DNA from: Sphingosinicella xenopeptidilytica
Lineage (GTDB): Bacteria > Pseudomonadota > Alphaproteobacteria > Sphingomonadales > Sphingomonadaceae
Assembly: GCF_042676985.1 (NCBI RefSeq)
Contig: NZ_JBHTIK010000010.1
Coordinates: 1-64,000, forward strand
Length of the DNA: 64,000 nt
Reading direction: 5' to 3'
Within the stretch, counting starts at the first letter, position 1. Each line of letters starts with the position of its first letter. The translations under genes were made by a program, and so were the position numbers. A model generated the notes under the pieces. It saw only the letters and a program-made list of their open reading frames with translations. It made no database searches and was not told the origin of the DNA. Below, piece after piece: positions 24,406 to 31,929 of this stretch.

Positions 24406-24435
24406 TTGGCATAAGCCAGTAGGATTGCCTATAGT
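24406..24435 (+). promoter_or_regulatory. yqgE promoter
   Basis: TTGGCA (24406-24411) and TATAGT (24430-24435) are spaced by 18 bp. Only six bases separate the -10 box from the yqgE ATG at 24442, and no Shine-Dalgarno is present. The predicted transcript therefore starts at or beside the start codon. Confidence 0.65.
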
Positions 24436-24441
24436 TCCGCC

Positions 24442-25002
24442 ATGGACGTCGCGCCTTATCTTTCGGGACAGCTGCTGCTGTCGATGCCCGGCATGGCCGA
24501 TCCGCGATTCGAGCGCGTGGTGATCGCGATGTGCGTTCACGATGCCGAATCGGCGCTGGGGCTGATCGTCAACAAGGTCCGCGACGACATCGATGTGCGC
24601 AGCCTGCTCGAACAGCTCGATGTCGATCCCGGCATCGCGCCCGCCGTGCCGGTGTTCGCGGGCGGCCCGGTGGAGCCGGGCCGGGGCTTCGTGCTGCACA
24701 GCCCGGAATACGAGGGCCAGTCGACGCTCTCCGTGGGCGGGCGCTGGGCGCTGACCGCAACGCTCGATATCCTGCGCGACATCGCCGCCGGAAAGGGGCC
24801 GAAACGCTGGCTCATCGCGCTTGGCTACGCGGGCTGGGGACCGGGCCAGCTCGATGAGGAAATGACGCGCCACGGCTGGTTCGCGGTGCCGGGAACCCCC
24901 GAACTGCTGTTCGATGCGCCGATGGAAAGCCGCTGGCCCTCCGCCTTCGCAGGCGCGGGCATCGATGTCGGCCTCCTCAGCGCGAGCGCCGGACACGCAT
25001 AG
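24442..25002 (+). CDS. yqgE: YqgE/AlgH family protein
   Basis: The 186 residues contain the family segments LSGQLLLSMPGMADPRFERV, CVHDAESALGLIVNK, FAGGPVEPGRGFVLH and IALGYAGWGPGQLDEE. YqgE/AlgH proteins are widespread cytoplasmic proteins of unclear role; AlgH was linked to alginate regulation in Pseudomonas, which need not apply here. Length is normal. It is transcribed alone from a recognisable promoter, divergent from the peroxiredoxin gene, a common arrangement in this group as far as I know. Confidence 0.92.
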   Translation: MDVAPYLSGQLLLSMPGMADPRFERVVIAMCVHDAESALGLIVNKVRDDIDVRSLLEQLDVDPGIAPAVPVFAGGPVEPGRGFVLHSPEYEGQSTLSVGGRWALTATLDILRDIAAGKGPKRWLIALGYAGWGPGQLDEEMTRHGWFAVPGTPELLFDAPMESRWPSAFAGAGIDVGLLSASAGHA

Positions 25003-25124
25003 GCATTCGCGCTTAATTGTTCGGCAACCGTTCCGTTTAAGGCCTGATTTACACCCGAGTCGCACTCTTCGCCTGCCGCCGGGAGAAGAGGGTCCATCCC
25101 AGCGTGTCAACTGGGGGTCACGTC

Positions 25125-25589
25125 ATGAAAAGAGTTTCGAAAATGCTGGTCAGCAGCGCCACCGCGCTGCTGTCCCTGTCGCTTGCCACGCCGGCGGCCG
25201 CGCAGAACTGCTGGAACGGCGCAGCGGTGAAGGCCGCCAAGGTGCGCGACCTGCAGACGCTGCTGATGGTCGGCGCGCTGCAATGCCGTTCCACGCAGTA
25301 TGACGTGCTCGGCCACTACAATCGCTTCGTGAAGGCGCACCGCACGACGATTTCCGCGCACAACGACGTGCTGAAAACGCACTTCGTCCGCGCCGGCAAA
25401 GCGCGCGACTACGACCGCTTCACCACCGCGATGGCGAACGGCCATTCGGCCGGCGCCGCCAATCCGGAATTCTGCAGGGAAACCGCCGCGCTCGCCGAAC
25501 AGGTCGCCGGACTCGGCCGCACCGAGGTCGAGGCGATTGCCGACCGGATGTTCGTTTCGCCCAAGGGTGTCGGCCGCACCTGCTCCTGA
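25125..25589 (+). CDS. Small secreted protein of unknown function with four cysteines
   Basis: This 154-residue protein starts with a clear Sec signal peptide (basic MKRVSK, hydrophobic core, cut after PAAAQ near residue 27). The mature part is mostly helical in character and has four cysteines, consistent with two disulfides formed in the periplasm. I do not recognise a family. The ATG at 25125 was chosen for the signal peptide and the upstream GGGGG stretch. It stands alone, 122 bp after yqgE and 265 bp before ahcY. Confidence 0.75.
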   Translation: MKRVSKMLVSSATALLSLSLATPAAAQNCWNGAAVKAAKVRDLQTLLMVGALQCRSTQYDVLGHYNRFVKAHRTTISAHNDVLKTHFVRAGKARDYDRFTTAMANGHSAGAANPEFCRETAALAEQVAGLGRTEVEAIADRMFVSPKGVGRTCS

Positions 25590-25740
25590 GCCGGGCGCTG
25601 CAAGCGTTTCAGTCTCGTCGCGTCGCTTACCGTTTTCCCAGTCCCCCTGACCCGTCGCCGCTGTTTTTCCTCCCCTTTTGCGGCGGTGGCGGGCGGTTTC
25701 TTGCGGCTGCGCGGGTTCATGCTCGCGCGGCCGCCTTTCT

Positions 25741-25769
25741 TTGTGGACATAAAGAGTTCTTTATATTCT
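25741..25769 (+). promoter_or_regulatory. ahcY promoter with palindromic operator in the spacer
   Basis: TTGTGG (25741-25746) and TATTCT (25764-25769) are separated by 17 bp. The palindrome ATAAAGA-GT-TCTTTAT (25749-25764) fills the spacer. ArsR-family regulators of the SAM cycle (SahR/SamR) are known to control ahcY and metK genes in Proteobacteria, so such a regulator is the natural candidate. I cannot confirm the motif match. The leader to the ATG would be about 80 nt. Confidence 0.65.
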
Positions 25770-25854
25770 CTCTTGCCTTGAGCCGAGCCCTCTCGTAATC
25801 CCGCCTCATGATATCCGCGCGGCCGCCCGCGCGCACAGAGACAGGAAAAAGATC

Positions 25855-27243
25855 ATGGCGCAGGATTATATCGTCCGGGACATCACGCTCGCCGATTGGG
25901 GCCGCAAGGAACTTGCCATTGCGGAAACCGAAATGCCGGGCCTGATGTCGCTCCGCGCCGAATATGGTGCGTCGAAGCCCCTGAAAGGCGCGCGCATCAC
26001 CGGCTCGCTGCACATGACGATCCAGACCGCGGCGCTGATCGAGACGCTGACCGCGCTCGGCGCCGAGGTGCGTTGGGCCTCGTGCAACATCTATTCGACG
26101 CAGGACCATGCCGCCGCTGCCATCGCCGCGCAGGGCATCCCCGTGTTCGCCGTGAAGGGCGAAACGCTCGCCGAATACTGGGACTACATCGACCTCACCT
26201 TCCAGTGGCCGGGTGAGCCCGCCAACATGATCCTCGACGACGGCGGTGACGCCACGATGTTCATCCTCTGGGGCGCACGTCTCGAGGCGGGGGAGAGCTT
26301 CCCCGCGCCGACCAACGAGGAGGAAGAGGAATTCCAGCGCGTCGTGAAGGCGCGCGCGGCCGCCTCGCCGGGCTTCTTTACGAAGACGCTGAAGAGCATT
26401 CGCGGCGTCTCGGAAGAGACGACCACCGGCGTCCACCGCCTCTACGAGCTGGCGAAGGCAGGCAAGCTGCCGTTCCCGGCGATCAATGTGAACGACAGCG
26501 TCACCAAGTCGAAGTTCGACAACAAGTACGGCTGCAAGGAAAGCCTCGTCGACGGCATCCGCCGCGGCACCGACGTGATGATGGCGGGCAAGGTCGCCGT
26601 CGTCGCGGGTTACGGCGATGTCGGCAAGGGCTCGGCCGCCTCGCTGCGGGGCGCGGGCGCCCGCGTCATGGTCACCGAGATCGACCCGATCTGCGCATTG
26701 CAGGCGGCGATGGACGGCTTCCAGGTTGTCACCATGGAGACGGCGGCGCCGCTCGCCGACATCTTCGTGACCGCGACCGGCAATAAGGACGTTATCACGC
26801 TCGATCACATGCGGGCGATGAAGGACATGGCGATCGTCGGCAACATCGGCCACTTCGACAACGAGATTCAGGTCGGCGCGCTCAAGAACTACAAGTGGAC
26901 CGAGGTGAAGCCGCAGGTCGACATGATCGAATTCGCGGACGGCAAGCGCATCCTGCTGCTCTCGCAGGGGCGCCTGCTCAACCTCGGCAACGCCACCGGT
27001 CACCCCAGCTTCGTGATGTCGGCGAGCTTTTCCAACCAGGTGCTCGCGCAGATCGAACTGTTCACGCGCGGCGGCGACTACAAGAACGAGGTCTACGTGC
27101 TGCCGAAGCACCTCGACGAGAAAGTGGCGGCGCTGCACCTCGAAAAGCTCGGCGTGGAACTTACGAAGCTTTCCGGCGAGCAGTCCGCTTACCTCGGCAT
27201 CGATGCCGCCGGTCCCTTCAAGACCGACCAATACCGCTACTGA
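25855..27243 (+). CDS. ahcY: S-adenosylhomocysteine hydrolase
   Basis: AhcY splits SAH into adenosine and homocysteine, removing the by-product that inhibits methyltransferases. The 462 residues show EYGASKPLKGARITGSLHMT, NIYSTQDHAAAAIA, NVNDSVTKSKFDNKYG and the NAD-binding GYGDVGKGSAASLRG. The protein ends in KTDQYRY as the family does. The length includes the insertion (about 145-190) typical of bacterial and plant enzymes. AGGA sits eight bases before the ATG. It has its own promoter with a palindromic operator. Confidence 0.98.
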   Translation: MAQDYIVRDITLADWGRKELAIAETEMPGLMSLRAEYGASKPLKGARITGSLHMTIQTAALIETLTALGAEVRWASCNIYSTQDHAAAAIAAQGIPVFAVKGETLAEYWDYIDLTFQWPGEPANMILDDGGDATMFILWGARLEAGESFPAPTNEEEEEFQRVVKARAAASPGFFTKTLKSIRGVSEETTTGVHRLYELAKAGKLPFPAINVNDSVTKSKFDNKYGCKESLVDGIRRGTDVMMAGKVAVVAGYGDVGKGSAASLRGAGARVMVTEIDPICALQAAMDGFQVVTMETAAPLADIFVTATGNKDVITLDHMRAMKDMAIVGNIGHFDNEIQVGALKNYKWTEVKPQVDMIEFADGKRILLLSQGRLLNLGNATGHPSFVMSASFSNQVLAQIELFTRGGDYKNEVYVLPKHLDEKVAALHLEKLGVELTKLSGEQSAYLGIDAAGPFKTDQYRY

Positions 27244-27294
27244 CGCGATCAACAGGGATTCAAACCGGCGGCGACTGCGTCTAAGGTCGCCGCC

Positions 27295-29730
27295 GTGATC
27301 CTTCGTCTCGCTCCTCTTGCTGCGCTTCTGATGCTGCCCGCGGCGCCGGCATCGGCTGCCGTGTCGCTGATGCAGCGCGGCTGGCCGGTGACGGCGACGG
27401 CAATTATCGGCGCGGCGTGGCTGGCGTTCGCCGTGTGGGCGGTGATCCGCTCGGCGCGTGCACGCGTGCAGGCGGAAACGGCGAAGGAATGGGGCCTCCG
27501 GCTGCGCGGGCTCCTGACCACCACGCCCGGCGCCTATCTCGTCGTTGGCGAAGACGGTGCGGCCTCGTGTTCGGACACCCTCCGCTCGTGGCTGGGGCTC
27601 GACCGCAAGGTGGCACGGCTCGACGACCTGCTCGGCACCGGCGAAAGCGGCCTTTCCCCGGATGACTATTCGGCGCTCGGCGCGGCGATCCAGGCGCTCG
27701 CCATTTCAGGCGCGCCGTTCCGCATTTCCGTTTCAGCGGCCGGAGATCGCGTGCTGACAGCGGAGGGCAAGACCGCTCCGCCGCAGCTTGCGGGCGATCG
27801 CGGCACTGTCGTGTGGTTCTCGGATTCGAGCGGCGCACACCGCAGGACGGAGGCGCTGGAGGCGGACCGCGACGGTCTTCGCGCCACGCTCGGCGCATCG
27901 ACGGCGGTGATCGATGCCGCGCCGATCCCGATCTGGCGGCGCGGTGCCGATCAGCGCCTCGTTCAGGTGAACCGCGCCTATGCCGACGCGGTGGAGGCGG
28001 AAAGCCCCGCCGCTGCCGTGCGGCTCGGCATCGAGCTCGTCTCAAATCCTCTCTCGGCAACGCCGCAATCGGCGGCGCGCATGGCGCTTGCGACCGGCGT
28101 GCCGCAGGTGCGCGAGGAGCCGGCGATCGTCGGCGGCGAGCGCCGCATGATGCGGATCATCGACAAGTCGCTCGAAAACGGCGAGGTGGCGGGTTACGCG
28201 ATCGACATCAGCGAGCGCGACGAGGCGGTGGGGGGGCTTGAACGCTTCGTCGCCGCGCAGACTGCGACATTCGACCGTCTCTCCGCCGGGGTCGCCCGCT
28301 TCGGCGCGGACAGGGCGCTCGTGTTCTGGAACACGGCGTTCGCGGCGCTCTTCCGTCTCGATGCCTCGTTCCTCGATGAAGGCCCCGAGTTCGACCGGCT
28401 GTTCGAGCGGATGCAGGAACAGCACCGCCTTCCCGAGCAGCGCGATTTCCCGAGCTGGCGCCGCGCGCGCCGCGCGTGGTTCACGAGCCAGATGGACAAT
28501 GCCGAGGAGACGTGGGTTCTCCCCGACACAACCGTGCTCCGCGTCATCGCGCAACCGAGCCCCGACGGCGGGCTGCTACTGATCTTCGAGGATCGTTCCG
28601 AGCAGCTTCGCCTCGCGAGTTCGCGGGACACGCTGCTGCGCGTGCAGGAAGCGACGCTCAACAACCTCCACGAAGCCGTTGCCGTGTTCGCCGCCGACGG
28701 GCGCGTGCAGCTCTACAACAGCGTGTTCGCCGATCTCTGGAACATCGACGAGGCGCACCTCGCGATGAAGCCGCACGTCGACGAACTCGCAGATCCCGTC
28801 GCGCCGCCGCGCGAAGAGCACGCCTATCTCGGCCTGCTGCGCGATCTCATCCAGGCCTCCACGGTAGGGCGGCAGGCGAAGGCGGGCCGCGTAGACTTCA
28901 CGGGTGCGCGCGTGCTCCAGTATTCGGCGGTGCCGTTGCCGGATGGCAACGCACTCATCACGTTTCTCGACATCACCGATTCGACGCGCATCGAGAATGC
29001 GCTGCGCGAACGCAACGAGGCGCTGGAGGCGGCGGACCGGCAGAAGTCGGCGTTCGTCGAGAACATGTCCTATGAACTGCGCACACCGCTCACCGCGATC
29101 AGCGGCTTCGCCGAGATGCTGGCGCAGGGCTATGTCGGCGGGCTCTCGCCGAAGCAGGAAGACTATATCCGTTCGATCCTGATCTCGTCGGATCGGCTGC
29201 AGCTTCTCATCAACGACATCCTCGACCTTGCCGTCACCGAAGCGGGCGCGCTCGCGCTCGATATCCGCGCGGTGGCGGTGGGTGAACTCGTTGAAAGCGT
29301 TGCGACGATGACGCGCGGGTTCGCCGAGGATCGCGGCCTTGCGTTCGAGACCAACGTTCCGGCCGATATCGGTGCTATCGACGGCGATCCGGTGCGTCTG
29401 AAACAGGCGCTGTTCAACCTCGTCAACAATGCGATCCGCTTCACGCCTTCCGGGGGGCGCGTTGCCATCTATGTCGAAAGTCTCTCCGACAGCGTCGTGA
29501 TCCGTGTCAGCGACAATGGCATCGGGATTCCGGATGACGAGCAGGAACTGGTGTTCGATCGCTTCCGCAAGGGCTCCAACGCCACGGCAAGCCAGGGCGT
29601 CGGGCTCGGCCTGTCGCTGGTGCGCGATGTCATCGATCTGCACGGCGGCCGGGTGGTGCTCGACTCGCGGCTCGGTGAGGGCACGACGGTCAGCCTCCAC
29701 ATTCCGCGCCGGCATGGGGACAAGGCGTGA
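27295..29730 (+). CDS. divL: DivL-type PAS-domain kinase with Tyr in place of the phosphorylated His
   Basis: The 811-residue protein has an N-terminal membrane region (signal-like helix plus about residues 28-50) and several PAS-type sensor segments (about 65-560). A HisKA dimerisation helix follows (FVENMSYELRTPLTAISG), then an intact ATPase domain (N box LVNNAIRF, G1 VSDNGIGIP, G2 GVGLGLSL). The normally phosphorylated His is Tyr593, the defining feature of DivL, which in Caulobacter tunes CckA/CtrA cell-cycle signalling at the pole. The GTG at 27295 starts the hydrophobic N-terminus. Its TGA overlaps the tsaE GTG; the divL-tsaE order is shared among alphaproteobacteria. Confidence 0.88.
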   Translation: MILRLAPLAALLMLPAAPASAAVSLMQRGWPVTATAIIGAAWLAFAVWAVIRSARARVQAETAKEWGLRLRGLLTTTPGAYLVVGEDGAASCSDTLRSWLGLDRKVARLDDLLGTGESGLSPDDYSALGAAIQALAISGAPFRISVSAAGDRVLTAEGKTAPPQLAGDRGTVVWFSDSSGAHRRTEALEADRDGLRATLGASTAVIDAAPIPIWRRGADQRLVQVNRAYADAVEAESPAAAVRLGIELVSNPLSATPQSAARMALATGVPQVREEPAIVGGERRMMRIIDKSLENGEVAGYAIDISERDEAVGGLERFVAAQTATFDRLSAGVARFGADRALVFWNTAFAALFRLDASFLDEGPEFDRLFERMQEQHRLPEQRDFPSWRRARRAWFTSQMDNAEETWVLPDTTVLRVIAQPSPDGGLLLIFEDRSEQLRLASSRDTLLRVQEATLNNLHEAVAVFAADGRVQLYNSVFADLWNIDEAHLAMKPHVDELADPVAPPREEHAYLGLLRDLIQASTVGRQAKAGRVDFTGARVLQYSAVPLPDGNALITFLDITDSTRIENALRERNEALEAADRQKSAFVENMSYELRTPLTAISGFAEMLAQGYVGGLSPKQEDYIRSILISSDRLQLLINDILDLAVTEAGALALDIRAVAVGELVESVATMTRGFAEDRGLAFETNVPADIGAIDGDPVRLKQALFNLVNNAIRFTPSGGRVAIYVESLSDSVVIRVSDNGIGIPDDEQELVFDRFRKGSNATASQGVGLGLSLVRDVIDLHGGRVVLDSRLGEGTTVSLHIPRRHGDKA

Positions 29731-30167
29731 CGGTGTTTGCCGACGAAGCGGCGACGGACATGTTCGGACGCCGCCTTGCGGCGCGCCTTGCACCGGGTGA
29801 TGTCGTGCTGCTGTCGGGCGATCTCGGCGCGGGGAAAACGGCGCTTACGCGCGGTATTCTTGCTGGGCTGGGGCATGTGGGCGAGGTGCCGAGCCCGACC
29901 TTTACGCTGGTGCAGAGCTACGATGTGCCGGGCGTGCGCCTCCCCGTATGGCATGTCGATCTCTATCGGCTCGAAGACCCGGACGAGGTGGAGGAACTCG
30001 GGCTCGACGAAATTCTGGCGGATGGCGCGCTCATCATCGAATGGCCCGAACGCGCGGGCGGACGCTGGCCGGAGGCTCTGCATCTGACGCTCACCGATAG
30101 CGGTGAAGGCAGCCGCCGCTTGACAGCACGCGTGCCGCCCGCTTGGGAAGCGCGATGGCCGATCTGA
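29727..30167 (+). CDS. tsaE: tRNA t6A biosynthesis ATPase TsaE
   Basis: TsaE is the small ATPase that drives turnover of the TsaB-TsaD-TsaE complex forming t6A37 in tRNA, the substrate later modified by MtaB (1684). The 146 residues contain the Walker A loop GDLGAGKT at 31-38, the switch PSPTFTLVQSYD, and HVDLYRLEDPDEVEELGLDE. The GTG start overlaps the divL stop (GTGA), and the amgK start lies 13 bp inside its end. TsaB and TsaD are not in the window. Confidence 0.95.
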   Translation: MTVFADEAATDMFGRRLAARLAPGDVVLLSGDLGAGKTALTRGILAGLGHVGEVPSPTFTLVQSYDVPGVRLPVWHVDLYRLEDPDEVEELGLDEILADGALIIEWPERAGGRWPEALHLTLTDSGEGSRRLTARVPPAWEARWPI

Positions 30168-31171
30168 ACCTGCCCGAAGGGGCAAGCGCTTTCCTGAAGG
30201 CGAACGGATGGGGCGGTGCGGAAATCGCGCCGCTCGCCGGAGATGCCTCCTTCCGCCGCTACTTCCGCGTACGCGATGGCGATCGCCGCGCGGTGCTGAT
30301 GGATGCGCCGGCGCCCAATGAGAACTGCGCGGCGTTCGTTGCTATCGATGCGTATCTCGCCGCGCGTGGAATCAGCGTGCCGCGCGTGTTTGCTTCTGCG
30401 CCGGACGAGGGCCTCGCGCTCCTCGAAGACCTAGGGGATTCGATGTTCGTGCGCGCCATCGAAGGCGGTGCCGACGAGGCCGCGCTGTACCGCGCGGCGA
30501 CGGACGTGCTCGCGCATCTCCATGCCGAGCCGATGGCTGACGCGGTCGGCGGCCATGCGGTCGGGCCCTATGCCGAAGAGCGCATGGCGCGCGAGGTCGC
30601 GCTGGTGCTCGACTGGCACTGGCCGGAGCTGATGGGGGGTGCGGCGGATGATGCTCTGCGTGCCGCCTATGCGACCGCATGGGCAGAGGTTTGGCCGCTC
30701 GCCCGCGCGCACGACGACCGGCTCGTCCAACTCGACTACCACTCGCCGAACCTGATGTGGCTGCCGGAGCGTGAAGGCCTCGCCCGCGTCGGCGTGCTCG
30801 ATTTTCAGGACGCGATGCGGGGCCCCGCCGCCTACGATCTCGTCTCACTGATCCAGGACCCGCGCCGCGATGTGCCGCCCACGCTGGAACCGGAACTCGT
30901 CGCGCGCTATCTCGCCGCGCGGCCGGAATTCGACCGCGAGGCGTTCGCTGCGAGCTACGCCGTGCTCGGCGCGCAGCGCGCCGCGCGCATTCTCGGCGTG
31001 TTCGTGCGGCTGTGGCGACGCGACGGCAAGCCCGGCTATCTGAAGCACATCCCGCGCGTCTGGTCGCTGCTCGACCGCAATCTCGCGCACCCGGCGCTCG
31101 CGCCCGTCGCGCAGTGGTTCGAGGCGAACTTGCCGCGCTCGGCGCGGCGCGATTTCACGGGGGCGGCATGA
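30155..31171 (+). CDS. amgK: AmgK-type N-acetylmuramate/N-acetylglucosamine anomeric kinase
   Basis: The 338 residues form an aminoglycoside-phosphotransferase-like kinase: a glycine-poor nucleotide loop (GDASFRRYFRVR), the Brenner motif LVQLDYHSPNLMWL, and the metal-binding VLDFQDAMRGPAAYDL. Gene order with murU matches the Pseudomonas AmgK-MurU peptidoglycan-recycling route, in which MurNAc is phosphorylated at C1 and turned into UDP-MurNAc, bypassing the fosfomycin-sensitive MurA step. The ATG at 30155 is preceded by GGGAAG. It overlaps tsaE by 13 bp and murU by 4 bp. Confidence 0.87.
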   Translation: MADLNLPEGASAFLKANGWGGAEIAPLAGDASFRRYFRVRDGDRRAVLMDAPAPNENCAAFVAIDAYLAARGISVPRVFASAPDEGLALLEDLGDSMFVRAIEGGADEAALYRAATDVLAHLHAEPMADAVGGHAVGPYAEERMAREVALVLDWHWPELMGGAADDALRAAYATAWAEVWPLARAHDDRLVQLDYHSPNLMWLPEREGLARVGVLDFQDAMRGPAAYDLVSLIQDPRRDVPPTLEPELVARYLAARPEFDREAFAASYAVLGAQRAARILGVFVRLWRRDGKPGYLKHIPRVWSLLDRNLAHPALAPVAQWFEANLPRSARRDFTGAA

Positions 31172-31929
31172 AGACGCACCGCGCGCCGCTGTCGCTCCGT
31201 CCCAATCCCGAAGGCCCGCTTCCCGCCGCAGCGATGGTGCTCGCCGCGGGGCTCGGCAAGCGGATGCGGCCGCTCACTGCGACACGGCCGAAGCCGCTCG
31301 TGCGCGTGCATGGCAAGACGCTTCTCGATCACGCGCTCGATAATTTGCGCGGTTCGGATGTGCGGCGTGTCGTCGTCAACGTCCACTATCTCGCCGGGCA
31401 GGTGGAGGCGCACCTCGCGCGGAGTGCCGCCGATCTCGACATTGTCGTCTCCGACGAACGCGAGGCGCTGCTGGAAACCGGCGGCGGTGTCGCGAAGGCG
31501 CTGCCGCTGATCGGCGCCGACCCGTTCTTCGTCGTGAACAGCGACAACATGTGGGTGGACGGCCCGATCGACACGCTGCGGCAGATGGCGCGGCGCTGGG
31601 ATCCCGAGATCATGGATGCGCTACTGCTCGTGGTGCCGCTCGCCCGCGCGCACGGTTATGAGGGGCGCGGTGATTTCCACATGACGCCCGAGGGCTTGCT
31701 TGCACGCAGGCGCGGTGCGCGTGTGGCGCCGTTCGTATTCTCGGGCGTGCAGCTTCTGAAGGCTTCGCTGTTCGAGGACGTGCCGGACGGCGCTTTCTCG
31801 CTCAATCTGATCTACGATCGGCTGATCGAAAGCGGGCGCCTGTATGGCATCGCGCACACTGGGCAGTGGTTCCACGTCGGCACGCCCGAGGCCGTGAAGG
31901 AGACGGAGGCGCTGCTCGGCAATGGCTGA
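31168..31929 (+). CDS. murU: MurU-type N-acetylmuramate-1-phosphate uridylyltransferase
   Basis: The 253 residues have the nucleotidyltransferase signature MVLAAGLGKRMRPLTATRPK at 23-42, the catalytic NSDNMWVDGP segment, ETGGGVAKALPLIG and HVGTPEAVKETE. Together with AmgK immediately upstream it would make UDP-MurNAc from recycled MurNAc-1-phosphate. A role as a generic sugar-nucleotide transferase is possible, but the pairing favours MurU. The ATG overlaps the amgK stop (ATGA), and the addB start lies 8 bp inside its end. Confidence 0.87.
   Translation: MKTHRAPLSLRPNPEGPLPAAAMVLAAGLGKRMRPLTATRPKPLVRVHGKTLLDHALDNLRGSDVRRVVVNVHYLAGQVEAHLARSAADLDIVVSDEREALLETGGGVAKALPLIGADPFFVVNSDNMWVDGPIDTLRQMARRWDPEIMDALLLVVPLARAHGYEGRGDFHMTPEGLLARRRGARVAPFVFSGVQLLKASLFEDVPDGAFSLNLIYDRLIESGRLYGIAHTGQWFHVGTPEAVKETEALLGNG

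Noticed and set aside
25595..25606. GCGCTGCAAGCG, a string resembling the core of the SAH riboswitch, upstream of ahcY
   Set aside because: The remaining conserved helices of that riboswitch are absent, and the string lies about 140 bp upstream of the predicted ahcY promoter, so it would not be in the mRNA.
27253..27268. GGGATTCAAACC-like T-arm sequence before divL
   Set aside because: No acceptor stem, anticodon arm or D arm can be built around it, and it lies in a 51-bp gap.
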